Shown here piece after piece: positions 31,949-43,532 of a DNA stretch of 64,000 nt. Origin of the DNA: Talaromyces rugulosus (Eukaryota; Ascomycota; Eurotiomycetes; Eurotiales; Trichocomaceae); NCBI RefSeq assembly GCF_013368755.1, contig NC_049564.1, positions 2,736,001 to 2,800,000 on the forward strand, written 5' to 3'. Position 1 is the first letter of the stretch; every line of letters starts with the position of its first letter. The position numbers and the translations under genes are program-made. The notes beneath the pieces were generated by a model. The model was not told the origin of the DNA, did not search any database, and worked only from the letters and a program-made list of their open reading frames with translations.

Positions 31949-34028
31949 TCACGTCCTCACTGAACGGCTTAGCGAACGTTCGGGAACCGGAGCGGGCGTG
32001 GGAGAGTACGCACGACCATTCGATCCCAGATCAAAGTCATGCTCCTGCAAGACAATGGAGTATTTGGGATCACGAACAAACTTGGGAACCGAGTCCTAGA
32101 CACAAGTCAGAAAAAGAAGATAGGAAATTCAAGACAAAACTTACACTAGACATCAATTTGAAAACCGAAGTCTGGGCCAATTCAAACAGATTGACGACTT
32201 CCTGAAGACTTTTGAGCATGGACTCGTCGTTGCCAACGGCCTTTGTCATGCGACTGGCAAGACTGTTACGCAGACCATGCTCGATGTTGAGCTCGCAGGG
32301 GGATCCCGGTGCCAGGAAAGCATTGTAAAGTCCGTAGGCGGCAGCCAGGGTTTCTCGAACGGTATCCATCTTGTTAAATGCACCGGCCTTTTCCAGTCGG
32401 TGGTAGTTCGCTGTAAACTCGGAGACATCAACGTAGAAGGACAGGTTTTCCTCGCACAATGAGTAGCGCAGGAATTCGCGAAACAACAGCCGCAGGGCAG
32501 CGTCGTGCAGGATATGGTTGAGGCGCGCATTGTTGGAGTCTCGTGCACCCCGATTGTCATATTGTGACACGGCGCTCCGGTCACGGGCGATCCACCCGCA
32601 GACCCGTTGGCCATGCTCAGTGACTGTGTAGATGGCGTACTTGGTAGGCTGGAAATCCACAGCACTCGGGTCCTGCTGGGCAAACTGGCGATCCTCCTGG
32701 ACAGCGGTAATCATTCCATGCTTGATGAACAAGGCGGCAATCAGACGTGTTTCCCGGCGGTCGTTTGTCGTCGAGCAGTCCATCAGCCAGTCGGTGGCAG
32801 CCTTGCCGGTAAATGTGTTTGTGTGGATCTTATCGAGAATTTTGCGCTCCTTGGCCATCTTCACTCCCACTAGACCATTCGAGTACTCACTCAACGAATC
32901 CGAGTCGGAACTGGAAATAGAAGATTTCAGGTTGGGTCCATCTTGGCCTGCAAAGCGACGGAAAATGACTTCGATGGTGGAACGGTCTGTTGAGAGCTTG
33001 TCGGTATCGGTATCTCGTTCCAGGTTCACCAGCTGCATGGTATTTCGCGGAGAATCCATGACGTCCATGACATGGCGAGCAGTAATGCCGTTTCTTTGGC
33101 AGAAGCGGTGCAAAATATTGATTCCCTTGGGCGTCAATTGGTACAGGCCGCCCTTCATTGGGAAAAATCCAACGCTCCGGCTGTCAATGGGCTCGATGAA
33201 GCGAGCGTCGACAAACCGCTGGCAGACTGAGCGGGCCATCTCCTTGGCCATGGAAAAGGTGGTTGTGGTGGTTGTCGTCACAATGCGGGAGGGGTCTTTG
33301 GGATCGGGCATCCGGTTGGATTGGGAAAACTTGAGAGAGCCGAGATTGTTGATCGCCTCGTCCGAAGTAAAAGTGTGTTCGAACTTTGTGAAACGCACGC
33401 GGTGGGTGTCCAGCTTCAAACTAACCATCAACGTCGAGAACAGATCGTTGAAGTCCTGTAGCAGTTTTAGCATATTTGGCAATAAATAAGAGATTTTTTT
33501 AACAAGGCAAAGTACCTTTGTGAAGGGACGGTCATCCTCCGTCATGCGGAGCAGCCTCGACGACGTCTGATGCATCTTGCTGGAACTATCGGTGTCGAGC
33601 AGGACTGAAGCAGTAGGGTCGCGAGGCAGCAGTCGCACGGTGTTTCGGCGAGAGAGCGTCGTGCTGGCGCGGTAGTTTGTCTGAAAGGACTCCTCGTTGG
33701 CGAGAGGGGTCGTCTCGTCGCCGGCGAAGCGGGAGGAGGCGGGCTTGGACTGCTTGGACAGGCTCGCCGAGGAGGTGCTGGTACGCAGCGAAGACGCTGG
33801 AACAGTGGTTCCTCGCGAGGCGAGATTCGCGATCGCGTTGGAGGTTTTCTCAATGGCAACCAAGGCAATGGACCGTCGACTCGCTCGCGACAGGGAACCG
33901 GCGGGGATGGGAGCGGGAGTGGGAGCAGTAGTGGTGGTGGTGGTGGTCGAGGGCGTCTTGGTGAGCAGGTGATATGGCGAGGACGAGGGCGGATCTGGAA
34001 GCTGATTGCCAGCAGATGTCGTGGTCAT
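31949..34028 (-). CDS. flbA: RGS-domain regulator of G-protein signalling, FlbA type
   Basis: Three exons, 34028-33516, 33455-32145 and 32095-31949, give 656 residues. FlbA is the GTPase-activating RGS protein that turns off the G-alpha FadA, stopping vegetative growth signalling and allowing conidiation in Aspergillus; the yeast counterpart is Sst2. The N-terminal 170 residues are Ser/Thr-rich and probably disordered. A first DEP-type domain, about 175-300, includes MARSVCQRFVDARFIEPID and GLYQLTPKGINILHRF. A second DEP, about 385-480, includes TFTGKAATDWLMDCST and KYAIYTVTEHGQRVCGW. The RGS box, about 500-625, includes LLFREFLRYSLCEENLSFYV and SVFKLMSSDSVPKFVRDPKY, the latter across the last intron. 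The first intron (33515-33456, 60 nt) is a multiple of three without a stop. The protein is somewhat shorter than the A. nidulans one. Confidence 0.93.
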
Positions 34029-34056
34029 TGAAAAGTAAACCCAGGTCAGGAGGACT

Positions 34057-34074
34057 AGGGGAGGGGAGGGGGGG
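34057..34074 (+). repeat. G-run tract (possible quadruplex) just upstream of flbA
   Basis: Runs of four, four and seven G separated by single A lie within 30-50 bases of the flbA start codon on the strand opposite the flbA coding strand. The sequence could form a quadruplex in DNA. In the transcript the tract would be C-rich. Confidence 0.5.
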
Positions 34075-34406
34075 CGATGATCGACGGGGAATTAGAGGCA
34101 GGACAGTCAGGCACAGGGGTTGTAGGAAGAGGAGCAGCAGGACGAGCAGGATGAGGAGGAGGAGGAGGACGCGAACAAGCTGGCGATGAGGTAAAATTAC
34201 TGCGGGCTGGTCTGGTGGGATGTGGACAAACGGGAGCGACGGGCAGGCCACGAGTGCGACCAGGCGAAACGACGTGCAGCAGGGACCCAGTCGGGCGATT
34301 ATGGAGCAGCGAAGATGGAGCATCCGCGTCCGCATGTGGTGTAGCAGCGTCCTGGGGCGCGCCCCGCTCTATTACCCTGTACGTTTTCTGCATAAAAGCA
34401 GCGCCC

Positions 34407-34437
34407 GGTACCGTACCGTACGCCGTACCGTACCGTG
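34407..34437. repeat. GTACC short tandem repeats
   Basis: Imperfect array of the pentamer GTACC/CGTAC in two blocks of two or three units with a central CGTACGCC, about 380 bases upstream of the flbA start. The array is largely self-complementary. Confidence 0.75.
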
Positions 34438-37048
34438 ACGCCGCACAACGTGCCCGGCCCGTGCCCAATGGCGGCGCCGCATGCAGCCCGAAAAAGCAGC
34501 CGCCTGCCGATCTGCAGTATTGCCGATACGTAAATTACCCAGTACTATCATAACACTCTATCTCGCTACCGAGCAGTAGTACGTCTATTTCAACAATTTA
34601 CGTGGGAATTGATCACCCCAAGTGGGCCCCGGCAACCCTGTCGGATGATCGGCAGAACCTAGCCCTGTTAGCAGCAGAACAGAGTACGTAAAACACAACT
34701 GCTGTTTGCGGCAGTGAGAACACCCTTTCTTGGAACACACAACACATCAGAAACACAAGTATGGCAATCGTCTTTTTCGGTGGTTACCCGGCTAGTCCGG
34801 CTTGCTTAGGGCTTCGGAGCTGGGAGCCCATCTGCCGGAACATCAATCGTGGTTGGTGCGGAGATATGAATTAGTGTTTCACAGCAATAAGAATAAATCA
34901 TCAGATGTCGATTCCGACCAGATGTCACTGTCAGGCTAATTTACGGATTTTCAGTACGTAGTACGTACCACTACTGGATCTCGGCCGAAGACCGATCATC
35001 CATGACGACGCAAATAATAACGATCTAGGCTCTCGATAATACTACAACATAATGGCTTGTTCGGCAAATGACGGCAGCAACTCTCTCAAAAAGGGGGTTT
35101 TCCTGCAGCGTTCCGCAAGTCTGTACATCTGATACGGAGAACACGGTAACAGAAATACAGCCGACCGACCCACAAACGACCGGGATGAGACCTGTAACAA
35201 ATGCAATACAACTGCATTGCATGTATGAGACCACTAGCTTATATATTATTACTAGTATAGTTGAGGGCAACGTTTCATGGCCTGACTCAAAACGCACGTG
35301 GAAAAGAAATAGCGTTGGGTAATAATAAGCATAACGCTGCTAATTATTTTTCCGCCTTGTATAAATTAAAAATTGAAGAAATTTTGTTGCTACTGTACGG
35401 GAGTAGCGATACTCCTTGCAGTGGCTTGTGTGATCGGTATTATGATATAATAATCTCTACAGTTGTATCACATAATACATCATCATCTATTTTTTTTACG
35501 GGTCGTTAATCTTCATGGCTTGCCGACGGAAAGCGACACACACCCACCACTTTTGAAGTGGGGTAAAAACGGTGAGGAGCGGTGAAAAAAAAAAAAAAAA
35601 AAACCAACTTGGAAAAAAAGAGAGAAGGAAAAAGTACGAAGCAGAACTCCGTTGCATCAGGATGATCCCGTTACTCCGTACAACCGAATACCTTGTAGCC
35701 GAGTGGCAAAAACTGAGATTCTCGATCACTCGACAATGACATGTCGTTCTTTTAAGTTTGACAGGTCAAGAAGAAGAACAAAAACTTAAAATATTTTTTT
35801 TTTCTTAATAATATGACAGATAAAAGTCTCCCGGTAATATATTTTAAAAAAAAGTTTATACTTTACAGCACACATGGTAAATGTGCTCGGACTGCAAACG
35901 CTTTGTTTTTTTTTTACAGGGCAATAGTGGTACATAGTAATCTAAACGAGCGCCATGAAAGATATCCTTGTCCCACGTGGGCACACGTGGTGTTTCGGCT
36001 GAGGAGGCTTAGCCAAGCCTTAATTCGTGGAGTTTTAACTTTTTTTTTTTGCCTTTCGGTCGCTTTATTTTCTATTCAGCTCTGTATTATTAATTCATAT
36101 TGGAATTTTAAAATGATAAGGTTGAAAAATAAAATAAAATAAAAAATCAAGTACCGGGTGATCAGCCTTTCTCCTAATCGGCGCGACTCTCGTACAAAAT
36201 CTATGACTCATTACTATTAGTACCAAGTTCCAAACAGGCGGTATGGAAATAAATCTTGTAAAAGGAAAAGGGCAGAAAGACGTACAGGTCACCTGAACAG
36301 TCGTTGTACGAAGTAAATTAGTTGGGTGTTGGGTTGTCTCACTTGAAACCAACGAATGAGCATCCCGGTAGTTGTTGGTCACTAAGCAGTACCCTTGACT
36401 AGATGGTCTAGGCTGAACTACGAGCTGAGAGTAATGAACGGGCAAAGAGTCGATCTACAATAATAGTAAGATTCATAGTCGGAGTATCCGGAAAGTTTAA
36501 ATGGCGGTGAACATATCAATACCCAACAAAAACTTGATAACAGACGAATAATAACAATAATACCAATTTGCAATTATGGATTGTTGATTTCGCCATATAC
36601 AGCTAGATATACAAAAAGATATCGATATTGTCAATTTGTCATAGTACCCGTATATAGATAGTATTTACTACGAGTCAGTGGTAACCGCGTATAAGCATGG
36701 CTGGTGGGCTGCCACGCGGCGACGGGCGGCCATGCGGCGGCTCGGAAAGAGAGGAGCTCCCCAAGTCCTTAGGCAGATCTTATTATAGGCATTATTTTTG
36801 CAACAGACTTTTAAGTTTTGCCTCGATAAAACTTGACCTGCTCCAGTAGGGCTTACCTTTTTGTTTTTGTTTTTGTTGTTGCTTCTGTCTACATATCCCA
36901 TTATACTGCGTATCCCGCTAAGCTTCACATCTTGCCGAAAAGAGACTAAGTTCCACCGCCAAGAATGCCGAGGCATAAGCAGGATCACGGGACTCGGTTC
37001 CGTACGGAGTTTACGGAGTATCATTTATTACGGCGTCATCGTCCCTTA

Positions 37049-37074
<26 letters not shown>
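37049..37074. repeat. (TC)13 microsatellite
   Basis: Perfect dinucleotide run in the gene-poor stretch. Confidence 0.9.
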
Positions 37075-37080
<6 letters not shown>

Positions 37081-38606
37081 CCACGTGGGAAATTAATACA
37101 CTAGTCAGTACCATCTCTGATAGAGATGTTTGTAATTCCTCCCGCAATCACCCGTACTATTATTATTATTTATTATTTTTGAGGATTTTATAATAACAGT
37201 AATTATGTCTTAGCACTTTGGAATTTGTCTGTGCCGGTACTCGACAGCAGAGACTCGTACTCGTAAATTCGAGTTGAAGACACTGAATCATGTACTTTGT
37301 CAGCCTCACATCTAGGCACACTTTAACATTATCGACTAGCGCATGGAACTCCTTTTACGGAAAAAGCATCGACGATTATAAAAAATAATAGTGATAACAT
37401 CCAAACAACAGAATCGTATCTGCTCGGACCGGTGGGATCCCCGCACGGGTCGCTCACAGGATGGAAATATAGTACGTGCTCTTAGTCTCCTTTACGTAGT
37501 GTGTGCATAAAACAAGGCAACCTATCAGGAAACTTCAACCGTTGAGAAGAAAGAAAGAAAGAAAAGATGACACCGGGAACGAGTCGTACCTGTTTCCCCG
37601 TCGGAAGCTAGGGAAGCAATAACGTGGGCTATACAGGTCTACACAGCGAGATACCACTAGTTTGTATCTGAAACGCCAGTTTGATTCGCATACCTTGACA
37701 CATGACAAATTGAAAAATTAAACAGGGGTCATTACATGACTTGATTTCTTTTACGAAGAAACCACCAAAGGGCTGAAAACCAAACCCAAAAAGAAAAAGA
37801 AAAAGCTGACAGACCCAACAGACTGGAAACCAATGACGTCTTGTGGGAAGGCAGCTAAGGGCTGTTATGACGGGAATTGCTGACCGGATAGATGCTTCCA
37901 AGGCATGTACACGTCAGTCACCCGGACTCACTGAGTCACTACTTCCTTAGGCCTTCCTCAGGCCTTCCTTGGGCCGTTTTTCCTCCCGGAAAGTGTGGGC
38001 CGTTCCATGGATAATGTGGACGCCAAGTTTTACTAGAAAAGGAGTAGAAATCTCCGGATCTTGGCGGTTCCAGATAAATTCCACATTATTGTATCAGCTG
38101 TGTACTGTATATTAATTAATTATGAAACAAAACCGGAGCAACTCATCAATAAGCGATAGGGCCAGCCAATTACAGACGTATTCAGAGTCGTTGTTGGGAC
38201 AGAAAGTATATATTCTGTAATTGTATACTGTGTATCACTATACTTGGCGACATTTCGTTACAAAATTACGGTAACAAAAAAACCTAATCGGCCACGCGGT
38301 ACTCCGCTTTCGTTAGCACAATCTGCACAAGAGAAAAAAAATAAAAAATAAAAAAAACACGTGGAAGCTTGTAAACTTTACGAATGAAACCGTAAAATAT
38401 ACATACTTAGTCAGGGGACCCACAAACCGAAAATGGGCTTTAAAAGCAGCGACAAGTTGCTTCCCAATACAGCCCTATGGCCGAAGAGGATCCCATCCAT
38501 GGGCGGCTACAACCGTATCTTTTTTTATCCTTTTATGTCATCCTTCTTTTTCTTCTATCCATGATCAATATTTTTAGGCTAATTGCGAGGGTGGCGAACA
38601 TCAAGG

Positions 38607-38626
38607 TTTTTTTTTTTTTTTTTTTT
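38607..38626. repeat. Poly(T) tract, 20 bases
   Basis: One of four 19-20-base A/T homopolymers in the gene-poor interval; the others are at 35585-35603, 39336-39355 and 43593-43612. Confidence 0.85.
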
Positions 38627-40285
38627 GTTGGTTTTTTTCTTCAGATTTCAATTGCTGAGGAGCCCTCGTATCGACTTACCAATGTACGGATAGTGACTAA
38701 GAAAGAATATGCAGTAACGGCGATACCATGTATGTAATAATCGACATGATCCTCGCTTGCCACGTGAGTGCCCGAGTCAGTGCCCTTTTTTTGTTGATCC
38801 CAATATGAACAAAAACGTGAAGAACAAAATTGCCGACCTGATCAACCGTCAAACAAATTTCGGACACAGTCCGACCGATGCAAAGCATAAACAAAAACAG
38901 GCTCGACCGAGACTGATTTTTGGCTTTTTTTTCTTCTCTGATTTTCTCCCGACCGCGGCTCCACCTGAGTTGATCTAGCCGCTTTGGGGTAAGAACCCTG
39001 AAATTATACCTTCCCCTTTAGGAAAGAGGTTAGTGGCAAACTGCCTCCATACGGCATCCTCCGCTACTACATACTACTACATGGTGGCAGTGAGGATCGA
39101 GCCAGGGAGTAGTATAGCTTATGCTTAATTTACACCTGCAAAATACCATCAACCAGGGAATAGTAACATTCCATACTTTTGTAATAATAATATATATCTT
39201 ATGTATTCCTCAATTTTGGTCCTGCGGCAGTCCCCAAATGTGGCAGTGCATACCCACCTTAGCCCTTGCTTTTAGTCCAATGAAACTGACGAAAATCATT
39301 TGTTTTCGCTGAACCATGTGTTTTGCTTGGCGATCTTTTTTTTTTTTTTTTTTTTCCTCGTCCACTTTTTTTTCGATCCGTACCCCTTTTAGAAGTTAGT
39401 TGCATCGCACCAATCAAAAGTTGTTCTCGGTAAAACGATGAGAACATATGATGAAAGGAGTCGGAAGAGCCATTCTTATTCTTCTTCTTTCCACTTGTCC
39501 GGACTGCTTACAAAGTGCAGGCTATCTATTCTTTCACGTGACTTCTAGTGAAGATGGAAGATTGAAGAGATAGTATAGTTATCCATTTAACTCTGCCTAT
39601 TAAATTTGGTCCTGTCCGGAACTATCCTGTCAACCAGCATTAAAATATCATTATATTGGAGTACTATATGTTCAGTATATCTACTATAATATAAAATTAT
39701 AAAATTAAAAAAGAAAAGTTAACCAGTGCTATGGCAAGAGTATGTAGAATAATAAAATATGGCTGGTATATCTTTAGGCCGACGGGAGGAGACAATGTGG
39801 GGATGGCACCTTCCCCGGCATCAATGACGCGGGGTTGATTTACTAGTACTTGCTTTCTACGGAGAGACTTGCATATCTGTCATTCTAACTGGAGACGTCT
39901 CCCTACCCCTGCAAGTATGACTGTTGTTGCCATTGATCAGTTGGCTCGTGCTATTCTAGTTTGTGATCTTCTGTGCTCGCTTCGGGCTATCTCAACCCCA
40001 GGATAGACTCGATCACCCAAGGGATCTATCTCTCTGGGCAAATACCCTTTCGTTGCTGAACCGGAAATTCACAACATGATGTCAGGAGAAATGTCCAATT
40101 GCACCTTCAGGGTCGCATTATCTTCCTGGTGAATCCATGATGCCTTCGGAAGACTCAGTTGTGTTGTGGTATAACCATCATCTGGACAGAGTCCTGTCTT
40201 CTCGGTAGACAATATGCCGAGAGACCTTATACAGTTGCGTCACCAAAGGAGGGGAAGTGGCCATGGGATTTACTTGCTGCCTACC

Positions 40286-40298
40286 TATATATATATAT
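40286..40298 (+). promoter_or_regulatory. TATA-like element upstream of GH106-like gene
   Basis: An uninterrupted TATATATATATAT lies about 65 bases before the ATG at 40361, the normal position for a core promoter of a strongly inducible secreted-enzyme gene. Confidence 0.5.
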
Positions 40299-40360
40299 GT
40301 GTGAAACAACGTATGTAATTCCCTTGCTAAGCCAGCAAGAAAACCTACTCAACATTTGCA

Positions 40361-43300
40361 ATGCATCTCCTTTTCCTCACAACAGCGGCCATAGCCGCTC
40401 AAGGCGTGCTTGCAGTTGGCACCAATGATCAGGTTGAAGCTGATATCGACTATGGAACCTTTCAGAATCCTTCAGCAAACGTTAGACCACGTTTCCGCTA
40501 CTGGGTAAACGATGCATCAATGAACCTCAACATTGTAACAGAAGACATCAAACAGATGGGCCAGATAGGGGCAGGAGGGCTTGAGCTTCTGGGTTATTAT
40601 TTCTATGGAGATGCATCGTATTCTAATTCGGAACAGCCGTCCCTCCAGACGGACTGGACAACATATGGGTTTGGTGGCCAGGCTTGGAGTAAGATCTTTT
40701 CCAGTGATTTGAGAGTTAAAAAAGATTGACACAGGATCTGGTAGAGGATTTATTAAGCACTGTTCTGACGGCAGCGAAGAAATATGAACTAATCGTGGAC
40801 TTTGCTATGGGCCCCAATCAAGGTGCTGGTGTCCCGGCGCCATACGATGATGACGGCTTACTCTGGGACCTTGCTGCGTTCAACCAGACAGTCGCCATTG
40901 GCAGCAGCTTTAATGGCACTGTCCCTGGATGGGGCACAGGCTCTTTGGTTGCAGCTGTCACCGGCGTTGTCACCAACTCAACCGATAGCACACATAAAAC
41001 ACTGGCCGAGAGCTCCCTGGTCGATATTACTAGCCTTGTCAGTTCGAGTGGGCAGCTCCAGGTGCAGTTAAATAATACGGACGGAGTCGAAAACGAGGTG
41101 TTTGCCTATTACTTAATTCACTCCGAATATCGCGAAGCTCAAAGCCCTGGCGACGTCCCCGCGGCTGTCCCACAGTCTCCAGTCACGACATACGTCCAGA
41201 ACGGATCGTGGGTGGTCGATCATTACTCCGCCAAAGGGGCCCAGGTAATCATAGACTTCTGGAATCAGTCACTGCTTGATGAAGGGACAAGTGAGCTCAT
41301 CCGTGAAGTGGGTAATTATATGTGGGAAGATAGCCAAGAATTCAGCGTCTCTACATGGTGGACTCCTCTTTTTCAACAAGCTTTTCAAGCAAATCGCGGT
41401 TACAGCGTTAACAAGTTTATTCCTCTCTTGGCCAGGTCGGATGTTACCTATACTACTGATGAAGCTGATGCGGGTGCCAGTCACATTGTCGACTACCAGC
41501 AAACCGTACGTGTTCTTCTTTTTATATGTGCAAACAAACCATGAAAAATGCTGACTTGAGTGAAGCTGACGGAACTAAATTCCGAATATCTTGATGCTTT
41601 GACACAATGGAGCCAAAGTCTCGATATCCAGTTCTCAGCTCAAGTTGTTTACAATTTGGCCATGGACATGCTAGCTAATATCCCTCACGTCAACGGCCCC
41701 GAATGCGAGACCCTAGGATTTAGCAATAACATGGACAGCTACAGACAATTTGCAGGTCCTGCCCACCTTGCTGGCAAACGCATAATATCCAACGAGGCTG
41801 GCGCAGAAATGTTCCAGGTATACCAAGAAGCTGTCTCCGAGGTCGTGTGGTCTCTGAACCGTGCCCTGGCCACGTCTATCAATCAGTTTGTGCTTCATGG
41901 CTATCCAAACTCGGGGAATTACGGAAATACAACGTGGCCCAGTTTCACAACCTTTGAGTATCAATTTTCGGAAATGTATGGGCCTCAACAGCCAGCATTT
42001 GCCTTTTATTCGGATTTTATCAACTGGCTTGCCCGCCATCAGTTTGTCTCGCAAACCGGCATTCCCAAGGTGGACATTGCCTTTTGGTCCAAGTCTACTG
42101 CTTACACGAGAGTACCGACGGTGTATAGTTCTGTCGACTTACAGGAAGCAGGTGAGTGCTCTACTCTTTTGTCGTTCCCGCCGTTAGCCCTAACTCTTTA
42201 CTACCAGGCTATTCCTACGAGTATCTAAGTCCTGACAACTTTGCGCTCCCCGAGGCTTACGTATCGAATGGCATTTTCGCGCCAAATCGACAGGCGTTTA
42301 AGACTCTGGTAGTCTGGGCTAACGAAACTCTTACTGCGAATGGGACAGCTAAACTTGTCGATTATGCCCACGGTGGACTTCCGGTCATCTTCAGTGGCGG
42401 GCTTCCCTCGAACTTTAGCGGGTACAACCCTACAGCTCAAGCATCGGCCATTGAGTCTGTTAAGAATCTCACCTCTTTGTCTAATGTGCATGTTGTTCCG
42501 TATGACGGTCTGGCAGCAACACTCCAGTCACTCAACATTCTGCCCCGAACATCTGTTACTGCAAATGGGACTTGGTTCACCTACTGGAGACATGATACAA
42601 ACACTTCGACAGACTATGTCTACATATACAACGACGCAGCTGGAATCCCTTCTGGACAGGGTTTAACAAATGGCAGCATTTCATTTGAGACAACCGGAAA
42701 GCCCTTCTTGTACGATGCCTGGTCGGGAGACGTGACTGCTTTGTCCTCGTACCAGAAGTCAGATACACACATCGAGATCCCGCTTCAACTTGCCGGCAAT
42801 CAGTCTATTATCATCGGCTTCAACAAGACTTCTAAACACCAAGTCCATGTCCAAGAGAGTGCGGAGGGAGTGTCGGCTGTCACAGAGGATGCGGCTTCCC
42901 TGACCGTTTCTAGGTCTTTTGACCAACAGTCCCGTTCGATTCGCCTTTCAAATGGTGATTCTGTAACGCTCGCCCCAATGCTAACCCCGGCTTTCACGCT
43001 CAGCAACTGGACCCTGATACTTGAATCGTGGACGCCGCCTTCTGATATCTATAATATCGAGCTCGGCCCGACGCGCACTAATTCTACATTCCAAATCCCG
43101 ACTCTACTTCCTTGGAACCAGATCTCGCCATCTTTGGCCAATGTATCTGGGGTTGGCTACTACACAACGACATTCAACTGGCCGCCGCAAAAATCTTCTT
43201 CTTCATCATCTGCCAATGTATCAGGCGCGATCATCGATTTGGGCCAAATTACACACACAGCCCGCGTCACTGTGAACGGACAGGTATTACCCCCATTGGA

Positions 43301-43532
43301 CATTACCTGGGCCAGGTACGATATCGGAAGCCTGCTTCAAAAAGGACCAAATACCGTGCAGGTAGTTGTCAGTACACCGCTCGGAAACGTACTACGCACG
43401 TACTGGGACCAACTCGAAACGAGTGGCGTGTTTGCGTCGAATATTGTCGCGCCTCCTAGTGAGGCGGATTATGGGTTGATTTCTCCGGTGCAGATTGTTG
43501 CGTATCGGACGGATCGTGTTTTTGATTTTTGA
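40361..43532 (+). CDS. Secreted GH106-like glycosidase (alpha-L-rhamnosidase-like), with a frame problem at intron 1
   Basis: Conserved blocks are 40361-40688, 40735-41505, 41566-42151 and 42208-43532, about 1,000 residues in total. A signal peptide, MHLLFLTTAAIAAQGVLA, opens the protein. FQNPSANVRPRFRYWVNDAS and IGAGGLELLGYYFYG follow, typical of GH106-like proteins. Then come IVDFAMGPNQGAGVPAPYDD, NYMWEDSQEFSVSTWWTPLF, FGPAHLAGKRIISNEAGA-like text (PAHLAGKRIISNEAGAEMF), and VDIAFWSK. A C-terminal galactose-binding-like beta-sandwich contains IIDLGQITHTARVTVNGQ. Introns 2 and 3 join in frame. Intron 1 (GTAAGA at 40689, ACAG ending 40734) has good borders but leaves the conserved frames out of register, because exon 1 ends in phase 1 while DLVEDLL needs phase 0. 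No alternative border repairs this without losing conserved residues, so a frameshift mutation or a sequence error is likely. Family assignment is from memory of motifs. Confidence 0.7.

Larger units (their letters stand above)
34029..40360. other. 6.3-kb gene-poor region upstream of flbA
   Basis: No convincing protein or RNA gene. The first few hundred bases are the flbA promoter and leader, with a G-rich run at 34057-34074 and a GTACC tandem repeat at 34407-34437. The rest is AT-rich with homopolymers of 19-20 bases (35585-35603, 38607-38626, 39336-39355), a (TC)13 run and several TACGGAG/CTCCGTA words (35138, 35672, 37001-37019). Open frames are up to about 120 codons, unrelated to known families, and mostly low-complexity. 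The right end is the promoter of the GH106-like gene. Confidence 0.5.

Noticed and set aside
36095..37024. Open frames of 116-118 codons in the gene-poor region
   Set aside because: No family similarity, no splice-linked continuation and no codon-bias sign that I can judge, so not called.
39060..39120. tRNA-like TCGAGCC motif
   Set aside because: No matching D arm, anticodon stem or acceptor pairing could be built around it.
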